Assembly: GCF_002368195.1 (NCBI RefSeq)
Contig: NZ_AP018178.1
Span: forward strand, 9,845,374-9,909,373
From: Calothrix sp. NIES-2100
Lineage (GTDB): Bacteria > Cyanobacteriota > Cyanobacteriia > Cyanobacteriales > Nostocaceae
Length of the DNA stretch: 64,000 nucleotides
Reading direction: 5' to 3'
Shown here: piece after piece, positions 16,845 through 25,252 of the stretch
How the letters are laid out: each line of letters begins with the position of its first letter
Position numbering within the stretch: position 1 is the stretch's first letter
Made by a program: the position numbers and the translations under genes
The notes under the pieces: generated by a model
What the model was told of the DNA's origin: nothing
The model's input: the letters and a program-made list of their open reading frames with translations, nothing else
Databases searched by the model: none

Positions 16845-18605
16845 ATGAAAAATAATTCTAAATCGGATAGTTGGATTGGCCGAGCAATTGGCGATCGCCA
16901 GCGTTATCGGCTAGAAAAACGTTTAGGCGCAGGCGGTATGGGCGACGTTTTCTTGACAATGGATACTTTACTCGGTCAGCAAGTAGCTCTAAAGCTGCTG
17001 AAAGATAACTTAGCCAACTCCAGCGAATTGAGAAAGCGTTTTGAACGTGAAGTAGCGGTGTGTGCAGCACTCAGAAGCGATCACATTGTGCAAGTTAGCG
17101 ACTATGGCGTTACATCTGAAGGTTATCCTTTCTTCGTCATGGAATATCTGCGGGGACAAAGTTTAGGACAACTACTAAGGCGCGAAAGCCAGCTACCTTT
17201 AGAAAGAATACTCCGCATTACAACTCAAGTTTGTGACGGCTTACGTGCGGCGCATCAAGGTGTAACTCTCTGGAGGAACAACGCCACAATTAGCGAACAT
17301 ATCACAGTGGTTCATCGGGATCTCAAGCCAGACAATATCTTTTTAGTACCGACAACTTTGGGAGAGTTAGTGAAAATTCTCGACTTTGGTATTGCTAAAA
17401 TCCGCGAAGACACAACGGAACATACTAAATTAACAAATATGTTTTTGGGCACGTATCACTATGCTGCTCCCGAACAGTTGGAAGTGCAAGCAAATATTGA
17501 TGGACGTGCAGACATTTATAGTTTAGGTATTATTATTTATGAAATGCTCAGTGGTGTTGATCCGTTTGGGTTAGGTTTAAATTCTCAAAAAATCAGCGAA
17601 ATTTCCTGGGCTTTAGCTCATACTTCTAAGCCTCCAGTGCCACTGCGATCGCGGCTTGGTTTATCTAATTTATCACCAGAACTTGAAGCAGTAGTAATGC
17701 GCTGTTTACAAAAGTCTCCTGATGAGCGTTTTGCTAATGTAGAGCAGTTAAAACTGGCTCTGCAAAATGCTATTAGTCAAGTAGAAAATTCTGACGTTAC
17801 TATAGCTGAAAATCGAGGTAAGATTGCACAGAGTGATAATGATCTAACTTTTAGACGAGAATCGAATTTTCAAGAATTTTCCCAAGATAAAACTGTTAAG
17901 CGACCACTTGATAATCAAGCTAATTCTGAAGATAAAACTGTTAATAAATCATCCAACTTGCCACCAAACTATGATGACGTAACAATTCAGCAACCTTTTG
18001 TTTCTCAGCAAGAATTGAAGGATGAAACTATTGAAGAACCTTTGGTTGCTAAACAAGAATTTAACGATGGTACGATTCAGCAATCATTACCAGCTAGAGT
18101 AGAATCTGATGAAAACACTGTAAGGCGACCACTAAGACCAGTTGAGCAGGACATTGCCAAAGAGATTTTAGCACTAGAGCCGGACTCAATCAGTGAGATT
18201 CTGGCAGAAGTTATAGGCCCTATAGCTACTACTTTAATCCGAGAGATTAAACCGCGATCGCATAGTACTCAAGAACTTTTAGAAAATCTCATTCTTTATC
18301 TTTCTCCCAAACAACGAAATGAGTTTGAGAAAAAAGCAATAGCCTGGAGCCAAAAAGCTTCTAACCCTACTCAAAGCTGGTCAACTCATCCATATATCTG
18401 GGATAATCCAGCGATTAATAGTAGCTTTTTACGTAAATGCGAAGAAAATTTAGCAGAAGTTGTTGGCCCCATAGCTGGTTCACTTATCCAAGCTGTTTTA
18501 ACATCTCATCCACAAATTTCTCCAGAGCAACTGGTGAGTTTGTTAGCTAGAGAAATTCCTGATATCAAGAAAGCCGATAAATTTTCTCGGCAAATGTTCA
18601 AATAA
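16845..18605 (+). CDS. Ser/Thr protein kinase with DxT repeat linker
   Basis: 586 residues. A complete Hanks-type kinase domain (about 20-310) has the glycine loop LGAGGMG (27-33), Lys50 in ALK, HRDLKPDN (about 155), DFG in ILDFGIAK, and APEQ. The linker (about 316-432) carries eight repeats spaced 15-16 residues apart, each centred on D-x-T-hydrophobic. The C-terminus has two related helical modules beginning AEVIGPIATTLI (about 453) and AEVVGPIAGSLI (about 536), a module I have seen attached to bacterial kinases but cannot assign. No membrane segment is seen. Its position between the FHA-MGS gene and the membrane genes makes it the best candidate to phosphorylate partners read by the three FHA proteins. 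Confidence 0.92.
   Translation: MKNNSKSDSWIGRAIGDRQRYRLEKRLGAGGMGDVFLTMDTLLGQQVALKLLKDNLANSSELRKRFEREVAVCAALRSDHIVQVSDYGVTSEGYPFFVMEYLRGQSLGQLLRRESQLPLERILRITTQVCDGLRAAHQGVTLWRNNATISEHITVVHRDLKPDNIFLVPTTLGELVKILDFGIAKIREDTTEHTKLTNMFLGTYHYAAPEQLEVQANIDGRADIYSLGIIIYEMLSGVDPFGLGLNSQKISEISWALAHTSKPPVPLRSRLGLSNLSPELEAVVMRCLQKSPDERFANVEQLKLALQNAISQVENSDVTIAENRGKIAQSDNDLTFRRESNFQEFSQDKTVKRPLDNQANSEDKTVNKSSNLPPNYDDVTIQQPFVSQQELKDETIEEPLVAKQEFNDGTIQQSLPARVESDENTVRRPLRPVEQDIAKEILALEPDSISEILAEVIGPIATTLIREIKPRSHSTQELLENLILYLSPKQRNEFEKKAIAWSQKASNPTQSWSTHPYIWDNPAINSSFLRKCEENLAEVVGPIAGSLIQAVLTSHPQISPEQLVSLLAREIPDIKKADKFSRQMFK
17793..18140 (+). repeat. Eight tandem 15-residue DxT repeats in kinase linker
   Basis: The motifs DVTI, DLTF, DKTV, DKTV, DVTI, DETI, DGTI and ENTV occur at spacings of 16, 15, 15, 15, 15, 15 and 15 residues. 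Several units continue as T-[VI]-x-x-P-L. The exact period shows a 45-bp tandem duplication, now diverged at the DNA level but with the threonine kept in every unit. Confidence 0.85.
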
Positions 18606-18651
18606 TTAATAAACTTTAAATATGTATTGTTATTAAGAATTTAACAAATAA

Positions 18652-18679
18652 CTAGGAGCGTATATCTGTGCGCCCCTAG
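18652..18679. repeat. Palindromic dispersed repeat, copy 3
   Basis: An imperfect palindrome with CTAGGAGCG and CGCCCCTAG at its ends, followed by CAAATAATTGATGTGTCGCAA, nearly identical to the tail after copy 1 at 9511-9530. It lies between the convergent kinase and haem-sensor genes. Confidence 0.75.
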
Positions 18680-18772
18680 CAAATAATTGATGTGTCGCAA
18701 ATATTATTGTAATTGCTATACTTTATGATAAGTTTCGACATCAAAACTTGTTAATTAAGCCTAAAGTACAAA

Positions 18773-19732
18773 TTACGGCTTAGTATTATTTTTTTGATCG
18801 ATAATTCTCATTGCTATTTCTAAGCTGGATTTCATTCTATTAAATGATGCTGCAAGTGTACCAATTTCATCATTAGACTTTTGTTCAAAATCAGAATTCA
18901 GTTTGCCCGTACTAACTGCTTGAGCCAGCTTGGATATTTTCGTAATTGGTTTAATCACCGCTTTCTTCAGTAAAAGATTAATAACGATGATTACTAAAGC
19001 AAATATAGCAGCTTGTACTCCCATTGCTAGCCACCAGTAATGATTAGCAGTCCGAAGAATTCTCTCAGCAGGCACATAAATCATTTGAGCAAAAATAGTC
19101 TTATTAAGTTCCCAGCCAAAACCATTTTTGTCTCCATAAATAGCTAATTGACTCTTAGGAGCTTTATCTGGAGTTGAGTGGCATTGTAGGCAACTGGAAT
19201 CGTCTAAATTTAGCCGTCTAGCAATGTAAAAGGCCCTACCTTTAGGAAGAGAGCGAAAGCCTGAAGACATTGAATTGTCTGGATCTTTACTAAATTGATT
19301 AATTAGCTGTGTTTCAAAACTATCAGCTAAGTCCTGCTTATTAGTTGGATTAATGGCAGCTTCTTTGTAAATAAAGTCTTCATATTGGGGATTTATGCGA
19401 ATATTTTCAAATACTGCCCTGGCAGAAAAAGATGCTACTGTTTCTGGGATAAAGACTGGACTGGTATCTAATTTAGATTCCAACAGAGGAATAATATTGT
19501 TTGTAGTGTAGTTTCTAACAGAATTCATTGATTGCAAGAAGTTATCTGCTTGAGTAATTACAGATGCCTGTGCTCTCTGGTTGAGTATATTGGATAAAAC
19601 AGCACCACTAATAACAATACTTCCCAGAAAAACTAGCATTAAAAGAAAAGTGAACTTATTAGCTAGCTTCAGGTTATCTAAAAGTAATTTGAATTGATTA
19701 ACTAATTTATGATTGTTTAGCATATTATTCAC
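18773..19732 (-). CDS. DUF3365 (Tll0287-like) CxxCH sensor with HAMP domain
   Basis: 319 residues. One N-terminal membrane segment (about 25-50) is followed by an extracytoplasmic DUF3365/Tll0287-type domain containing CLQCHS (about residue 182), a c-type haem attachment motif. A second membrane segment (about 232-255) and a HAMP domain (about 256-315, VIKPITKISKLAQAVSTGKL and NDEIGTLAASFNRMK) complete it. The protein ends right after HAMP with no kinase, cyclase or methyl-accepting output domain, so it must signal to a partner or act as a redox protein. It is convergent with the kinase gene and upstream of nothing on its strand, 59 bp after the Ig-like membrane gene. Haem binding is inferred from the motif. 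Confidence 0.87.
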   Translation of the reverse strand: MNNMLNNHKLVNQFKLLLDNLKLANKFTFLLMLVFLGSIVISGAVLSNILNQRAQASVITQADNFLQSMNSVRNYTTNNIIPLLESKLDTSPVFIPETVASFSARAVFENIRINPQYEDFIYKEAAINPTNKQDLADSFETQLINQFSKDPDNSMSSGFRSLPKGRAFYIARRLNLDDSSCLQCHSTPDKAPKSQLAIYGDKNGFGWELNKTIFAQMIYVPAERILRTANHYWWLAMGVQAAIFALVIIVINLLLKKAVIKPITKISKLAQAVSTGKLNSDFEQKSNDEIGTLAASFNRMKSSLEIAMRIIDQKNNTKP

Positions 19733-19791
19733 TTAATTCAATAAAAAGTGGTTGGTCAATAATTATCAGAACGTTAAGTTAACTTAAATTA

Positions 19792-22038
19792 CTAACGTTT
19801 GTTATTCACATTGGGTGTTAATGGTACTAGTGGAGCAGGGGCACCATTTGTATTGACATTCGGTGTTAACGGCACTGGCAGACCATTAGAACCAGAACCA
19901 GGAGTAGAATTATTAACTTTGATAGAAAATCCTCTGGAATCTTTATTACCAAACTTATCAGTTGCTAACAGTTGAATTGAGGAAGGGAAAGCTTGATTAG
20001 CTGTCAGCACTTTTGAACCTGAAAGGGGGACATTACCAAAGGGATCGAGTTGAACGCTAGCATCTTGACCTTCTACTTTCCACTGTATAGTTACAGGTTG
20101 GTTAGGCTGAAGAACTATATTTGGTTCCTGGCTACCGTTAATTGTGAAAGAGATAATCTTCAGTGGTTTGGGTAAAATATTAATCGTAGACTGGGCTGTT
20201 TGAGTGTTAGGTTGCTTACCAGGATTCGAGGAAAAAGCTTTTAATTCAAATGTGTATTGTCCAGGTTCGGGAGTATTTAAAGGAACATTTTGACAAGAGA
20301 GAGTTTGATTGCCTGGCTGACATAATTTCTTCAGTTGATTAGGTGTATAGCTTGCTAAAACAGTTTCGGTTCCATTCTCTGCTTTGCTGACAACTTGTAA
20401 TTGCGATAGTTGCTGATAATTTTGAATTTGCCAGCTTAAATTCATGGCATTGCCTGACATATATTGGCTTTTATCTAGCTGAAAATTGATAATGGTAGGA
20501 TCTGGTTTTTCCTTGATTGAAACTTTAATATTTCCAGTAGTAGCAGCTTTGTCTTGACCGCGAGCAAAAACTTGTAGGTTAAAAGTATAATCACCTGGTT
20601 GTGTAACGCCTGTATCGTAGTTGAAACAAGATAATATTCTGTGTTGTGTTTGGCATTCTTCCTTAAGCTTAGGAGGAATACCTTTGTCAAAATTAAAATT
20701 TTGCGGTGCGCTAGGTACTGGCCCAGTATTATCGATTTCTATTTTAGAAATTTGCTCATAGTTACGAATTTGCCAATCAAGACGTACTTCGTCACCTTGA
20801 ATGTAATTGACGCTATCTGATATAAAATAAATTAATTTTGGCGGTGTTGGAGGTTTGAAGAATAATAACCATACTAAAAAAGCTAACTCTCCTAAACATC
20901 CTAAAATCGTTAAAATTATGGGAATAAATTGCCACCAAGGGCGAGCATTCCAAATTAAAGTTCCTTCAGGTAATTTATCTGGTAGAGGTATTTCTTCTTT
21001 ATCTTGAATAACGACGACAAAGTTGAGTGGAAGTCCGGCTCCAAAAAGTGGTCTTCGCCACCAAGGTTTGGGATTTACTGTGAGATGAACGTTAAAGCTT
21101 TTATTAGGTAATAATCTTATTTTAGAAGGCTCACATTTGAATTTAAATAATTGTTCTTCTTCTCGGCTTTTTATACTAATTTTTAATTCTCGCGGTGTGT
21201 TACCTTGATTAGTCAATTTGATTTGATATTCACCAGAACTATTGCTGACTTTTCCGCGTAAGGTAATCAGTTCCACATTTAATTTATGTACTGGAGGAAT
21301 TTGGATATATACCAAATCAAGCAGGACTAAGTTAGGAGAGTTTGCAGAATATAAGCGAATTGTGGGCGAGTAATTACCTGCAAAAGTATCTGTAGGTGGA
21401 TGAAATTGTACCAAAATACGTTCTTGGGAATTGGGATTTAGTTCTAGTCCACTGGAGCCGGATAGTAAACCAGGGCCTTCCACCCCTGTAGCGGCGTAAC
21501 GTATTGTGTACCATTGGTCTTCTAAATCTGGACAGGTGAGGCGGAAGCGGTCAACTCTATCTGAACGGTTATCAACCTTCACTTCTATTTGCAAAGGTTC
21601 TTTAGGTTTAATGATGGCTGGATTTCTAGGATTTGTGGCAGGTTTTAGGGAAAATGTGGGGTCGTTAACCCGAACCGCAGTATGCTCTTTTAGCATCACT
21701 TTCAGTTGGCGCGGGAACTGTATCGGTGTATCTTCGGGAAAATGCTCTGGAGCATCTACGACTAGGGTGTAATCATAAGTTCCCGGTAGAGCATCAATGG
21801 GAATTTCAAACTCAAAGGTTAATTCACTATTTTGTTGTGGCCCCAAAGCTAAACGTTCTCTAGGAGAAGAACACCACTGCTGTAAAGTGTCGGAGGCTTC
21901 ATCAAAAAATACATCAATGACAGCACCTTGAGAACTTTGATTGCTAACAACAACATAGACTGCAACGATTTCTCCAGGCATTCCGAATTGTATACCTGGT
22001 GGGTCTATAATCACTGAAAGAGGACTGAGCTTTTGCAT
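19792..22038 (-). CDS. Large Ig-like membrane protein of CIS locus
   Basis: 748 residues. The first 360 form tandem beta-sandwich (Ig/CARDB-like) domains, starting PLSVIIDPPGIQFGMPGEIV and including NRSDRVDRFRLTCPDLEDQW. One membrane segment lies at about 370-395 (FIPIILTILGCLGELAFLVW). Two further related beta domains follow (each with 'W.I.NY.Q.....' and a QxLSCxN motif around cysteines), then a Pro-rich tail with repeated PLTPNVN. No catalytic motif is seen. The start is 12 bp after the stop of the Ig-WD40 gene, so the two form an operon. With Ig-like regions on one side and a single membrane pass, both could hold the CIS in a membrane; that role is inferred from context. Confidence 0.75.
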   Translation of the reverse strand: MQKLSPLSVIIDPPGIQFGMPGEIVAVYVVVSNQSSQGAVIDVFFDEASDTLQQWCSSPRERLALGPQQNSELTFEFEIPIDALPGTYDYTLVVDAPEHFPEDTPIQFPRQLKVMLKEHTAVRVNDPTFSLKPATNPRNPAIIKPKEPLQIEVKVDNRSDRVDRFRLTCPDLEDQWYTIRYAATGVEGPGLLSGSSGLELNPNSQERILVQFHPPTDTFAGNYSPTIRLYSANSPNLVLLDLVYIQIPPVHKLNVELITLRGKVSNSSGEYQIKLTNQGNTPRELKISIKSREEEQLFKFKCEPSKIRLLPNKSFNVHLTVNPKPWWRRPLFGAGLPLNFVVVIQDKEEIPLPDKLPEGTLIWNARPWWQFIPIILTILGCLGELAFLVWLLFFKPPTPPKLIYFISDSVNYIQGDEVRLDWQIRNYEQISKIEIDNTGPVPSAPQNFNFDKGIPPKLKEECQTQHRILSCFNYDTGVTQPGDYTFNLQVFARGQDKAATTGNIKVSIKEKPDPTIINFQLDKSQYMSGNAMNLSWQIQNYQQLSQLQVVSKAENGTETVLASYTPNQLKKLCQPGNQTLSCQNVPLNTPEPGQYTFELKAFSSNPGKQPNTQTAQSTINILPKPLKIISFTINGSQEPNIVLQPNQPVTIQWKVEGQDASVQLDPFGNVPLSGSKVLTANQAFPSSIQLLATDKFGNKDSRGFSIKVNNSTPGSGSNGLPVPLTPNVNTNGAPAPLVPLTPNVNNKR

Positions 22039-22050
22039 ATTATTGACCCT

Positions 22051-24249
22051 TTATGTTGAGCGGTGAAGTTGGACTCGAAAAGCATCATCACCACTGACAA
22101 CTATGGTTCCTTGGACATCTTTAGTGACATCAATAGTATTGATTTGAGAAAAACCTCTATAAATCTCCTCACCGTTGGGTGCTTTTGTCCGATCTAGTTT
22201 TTGATCGCTAGTTAACGGCCAAAGGAGTATTTTGCCATCGTCGCCAGCACTGATGAGTTTGCTACCATCGATGGTGAATGCAATACTTCGTACTGAAAGT
22301 TTCGTAGCACGCCAGCGATCGCGTAGTTGACACTGCTGTTGAGTGAGATTAGTTGTAGACTGAGTCTGCGGTGAATTTGTCTGACACTTGTCTAAATCCC
22401 ATAAGGAAATAAAACCATCAGAGTCGGAAGTTGCTAGTATATGGGAACCTGGAGCAAAATCTACACTCCAGATGTAGTCTCCATCTCCACCATTTAACTC
22501 TGGTGTTGAAAGTTGTCTTTGGTTCGCTTCAAGATTGTTCGGGTTCATTAAAATCACACGCTTAAAATTGCCCGCTGTCACCAAAAGATTTTCATCTTCG
22601 CTCAAAGCTAAAGCGCGTATTGGATATTTCAGGTCTTTGCCTAAATCAGTAATTTCGGGGTTAGATGCAAAGTTAGTACCTGGCCCTGGTCTTTTCCACA
22701 GCCTGAGTTTACCGCTACCATGACCACTAAATAAGTTAAGAGAATTTTCGGTAAAAACCAAAGCAAAAACGCGATCGCTTGTTTGATCGTTGGGATCGTG
22801 CAGAATATTTTCGCGATCGCGTGTCCGCACATTCCAAAATTGGATCTCGCCATCTTCTAAACCAGCCGCAATGCGATCGTCATCTTTTGGCATGAATCGT
22901 AAGGTTCTCACTGGTTTACCAATAATTGCCAACAAACCCCGAGGATTTGGTTTTTTTCCATTACAACCAACAACATTAGGAGCGATCGCCATTCCTTTGG
23001 GGTCTATACGGTTGCCATCAACTGACCAAATACGGATTGTACAGTCGTCTGAGCCACTTACCACCGAGAAAGCATCGCCGCTAAAGCGAACAGAGTTCAC
23101 GATATCAGTATGTCCAATAGGTTCAGGGATGAGCAGAAGTGCTAACAGTGCTGCCAATAATGCTAATAAAGTCAAAAGTAACCACAATGGAACTATCGGT
23201 AAAACTTTTAAATCTAGAGTTTGGGTTGTGGGGTCTGTACTTCCCAAACGCTGGTCTGTAAGCGCAGTTCTAGCTTCCAAGCGCAAAGTTTTTGCCAATC
23301 CCACCCAAGGACGTTGCGTCGTCACATTCAGAAGAACTTTTGTTGTATCTCCAATAGTTAAATCGGCATTTTCCGGCACAACTTGATAAGTGCATTTTCG
23401 TTTATCTCTGCCTTGAAGTTGCACATTTACTTGTTGGTAAAGATTGCTGGTATTTTTGAAAAATAGTTGAAATGTTGCTGTTTTAGACTGCCAATCAGGT
23501 AATAATTTTTGATGACTTGGTAGCGTTTGTTTTTGTGGTGTGGCGCTAAATCCAACATAACCCACTGGCAAGACTTCCAAAATCCCCGCCACGGAAATTG
23601 GCGGACTATTGCGGCTAGTTGCTTTCACAATCAAGGAATAATCATCGCTAGGCGCTTGAGTCATCGCTGGCGGCTGACATTGGAAAGAAATTTCCACCTG
23701 TCCACCTGCTTCTAAGAGCAATCTTCTTTCTGCGCTACCGATTATCCAAGAAGAATTAAGACCTTCAACACGAAGTACAGTCTCAACTTCAATCGGACTC
23801 AAATTCTTCACCCGCACTGGAATATCAACAGAATTGCGAGGATAGACTTGAAATCGCTGCACTGGTAATTCCACATTTAATAATGTGGAAATTTTACCTG
23901 GCTGAATAATCAAACGCACTAACAGCTTACGTTCTTCACGTAACTGAGGTGAAAAGATTCTCACTGTCAGGTTTACAGTACCTACAAATGCAGGTAAAGG
24001 CGTATCAAAAATTTCAACTTGAAATTCAGTCACACCACCCGGTGGTTTAGCTGCTGCAACTTCTGGTGTAAGACGATACCATTGAGAACCTGAACTTTTA
24101 CTAGCTCCGGCTGCTAAAACCTCTAATTGAAAAGCAGCAAATTGCTCGCTACCATTAATCACGGTTACGCCAAAAGTCGCTGGTGAGCCACCAGGCTTAA
24201 AAGTAACGCTTTGAGTAGAGAGATTAGCATTAACGATCCGGTTTTCCAT
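22051..24249 (-). CDS. Ig-like/transmembrane/WD40 protein of CIS locus
   Basis: 732 residues. Residues 1-345 form Ig-like domains resembling those of the downstream gene (shared patterns such as GGSPATFGVTVIN and QWYRLTPE). A strongly hydrophobic segment of about 20 residues (LWLLLTLLALLAALLALLLI, about 353-372) is followed directly by a WD40 propeller to the C-terminus: GHTDIVNSVRF, GSDDCTIRIWSVDG, then LAFSEDE-like, SDSDGFISLWDLDK and SAGDDGKILLWPL. WD40 propellers are protein-binding platforms, so the protein could link a cytoplasmic partner to a membrane. It is the first gene of a two-gene operon. Upstream lies a divergent DUF4255 gene. Function is not established. Confidence 0.8.
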   Translation of the reverse strand: MENRIVNANLSTQSVTFKPGGSPATFGVTVINGSEQFAAFQLEVLAAGASKSSGSQWYRLTPEVAAAKPPGGVTEFQVEIFDTPLPAFVGTVNLTVRIFSPQLREERKLLVRLIIQPGKISTLLNVELPVQRFQVYPRNSVDIPVRVKNLSPIEVETVLRVEGLNSSWIIGSAERRLLLEAGGQVEISFQCQPPAMTQAPSDDYSLIVKATSRNSPPISVAGILEVLPVGYVGFSATPQKQTLPSHQKLLPDWQSKTATFQLFFKNTSNLYQQVNVQLQGRDKRKCTYQVVPENADLTIGDTTKVLLNVTTQRPWVGLAKTLRLEARTALTDQRLGSTDPTTQTLDLKVLPIVPLWLLLTLLALLAALLALLLIPEPIGHTDIVNSVRFSGDAFSVVSGSDDCTIRIWSVDGNRIDPKGMAIAPNVVGCNGKKPNPRGLLAIIGKPVRTLRFMPKDDDRIAAGLEDGEIQFWNVRTRDRENILHDPNDQTSDRVFALVFTENSLNLFSGHGSGKLRLWKRPGPGTNFASNPEITDLGKDLKYPIRALALSEDENLLVTAGNFKRVILMNPNNLEANQRQLSTPELNGGDGDYIWSVDFAPGSHILATSDSDGFISLWDLDKCQTNSPQTQSTTNLTQQQCQLRDRWRATKLSVRSIAFTIDGSKLISAGDDGKILLWPLTSDQKLDRTKAPNGEEIYRGFSQINTIDVTKDVQGTIVVSGDDAFRVQLHRST

Positions 24250-24455
24250 ACACCATCTGCATATAAGCAGCAGTTTGATTGTGAGTTGCTGTTCTCACTT
24301 TATGGTGTCATTTTAATTAGTCTAATTTCATATACATTAGTCGGATTTTTTATAGGTTTTATAAAGGTATGATGTTAAATAATCCATTTTTAATGGATGA
24401 TTAAGGAAAATTAATATATAGATTCCAAAAATTTTTGCAATACATCAATAATTTG

Positions 24456-24481
24456 TAGGAATACACAAATGTGTGTTCCTA
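24456..24481. repeat. Palindromic dispersed repeat, copy 4
   Basis: TAGGAATACACA and TGTGTGTTCCTA form a stem with one mismatch. It is preceded by TTGCAATACATCAATAATTTG, the reverse complement (with few changes) of the tail after copies 1 and 3. It lies in the divergent promoter region upstream of the second DUF4255 gene. Confidence 0.8.
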
Positions 24482-24520
24482 GCGATCGCCATTTTTTACA
24501 GATTAAAAATAATAAATAAT

Positions 24521-25144
24521 ATGCGTAATACAATTGCTATGGCATCTGTAACTGCTGTGCTGAAAAATGTAGTTGAAAACGGATTAACTAGTGACCCAAT
24601 CACAGCCAGCATCGGTGACATTCTTGTAACAGCAATACCACCCGACCGCATTACTGTTGGAGTAGATGAACATTCTCAAATTAACCTGTTTCTTTATCAA
24701 GTGACGCAAAACCGCAATGCTGACTGGACATCCGGAGAACTGAAACAGCGTATTACCCAATCACAAAAAGAACAACGCTCTAAAAATCCGCCCCTAGCAC
24801 TTGACTTGCACTACTTACTAACAGTTTATGGCGGCAAAGAATTTCAAACAGAGCTATTGCTTGAATATATTATGCAGTTATTTTATGACCTACCAATATT
24901 GACCCAGGATGTTATTTATACTGCTTTACAAAATACTCTCACTGTCAACACTTCTAACATTTTATCTCCAGTGCTTGCCTCTACATCTGTTTCTACTTTA
25001 GCTGAACAAATCGGTTCAATAAGAATTAGCCCAGAGTTTTCTAACATGGAAGAAACTTCAAAGCTTTGGTCTATGCTGCAAACGCAGTATCGCCCATCAA
25101 TTGGCTATCAAGCATCAATGGTGTTAATTAAAAATAATTCGTAA
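24521..25144 (+). CDS. Pvc16/DUF4255-family CIS protein, short form
   Basis: 207 residues from ATG 24521; ATG 24539 (MASVTAVLKN, the usual family beginning) is equally plausible. A GTG further upstream lies within a palindromic repeat and is unlikely. Core blocks match the DUF4255 family: an N-terminal helix, the segment GVDEHSQINLFLYQVTQN, LALDLHYLLTVYGG and the helix ELLLEYIMQLFYDLP. It lacks the C-terminal Ig-like extension of the paralogue at 9909-10757. In PVC-type particles this family caps the distal end. The gene is followed by a perfect bidirectional terminator and faces the AAA+ ATPase gene. Confidence 0.85.
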   Translation: MRNTIAMASVTAVLKNVVENGLTSDPITASIGDILVTAIPPDRITVGVDEHSQINLFLYQVTQNRNADWTSGELKQRITQSQKEQRSKNPPLALDLHYLLTVYGGKEFQTELLLEYIMQLFYDLPILTQDVIYTALQNTLTVNTSNILSPVLASTSVSTLAEQIGSIRISPEFSNMEETSKLWSMLQTQYRPSIGYQASMVLIKNNS

Positions 25145-25175
25145 TTCGTAATTCGTAATTATAAAAAAATAACGT

Positions 25176-25213
25176 ATAACCAGGTTAAAGATAAAAATCT
25201 TTAACCTGGTTAT
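25176..25213. terminator. Bidirectional terminator, 17-bp perfect stem
   Basis: ATAACCAGGTTAAAGAT (25176-25192) pairs perfectly with 25197-25213 around an AAAA loop. It lies between the convergent DUF4255 and AAA+ ATPase genes, with T/A-rich flanks suiting both directions. Confidence 0.9.
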
Positions 25214-25252
25214 ATTTTACCTTTAAATATGATTGTTTTTTCTAATTTTGAT

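Noticed and set aside
22790..23386. 198-residue plus-strand open frame opposite the Ig-WD40 gene
   Set aside because: Ser/Arg/Lys-rich shadow translation; the opposite strand has clear WD40 motifs.
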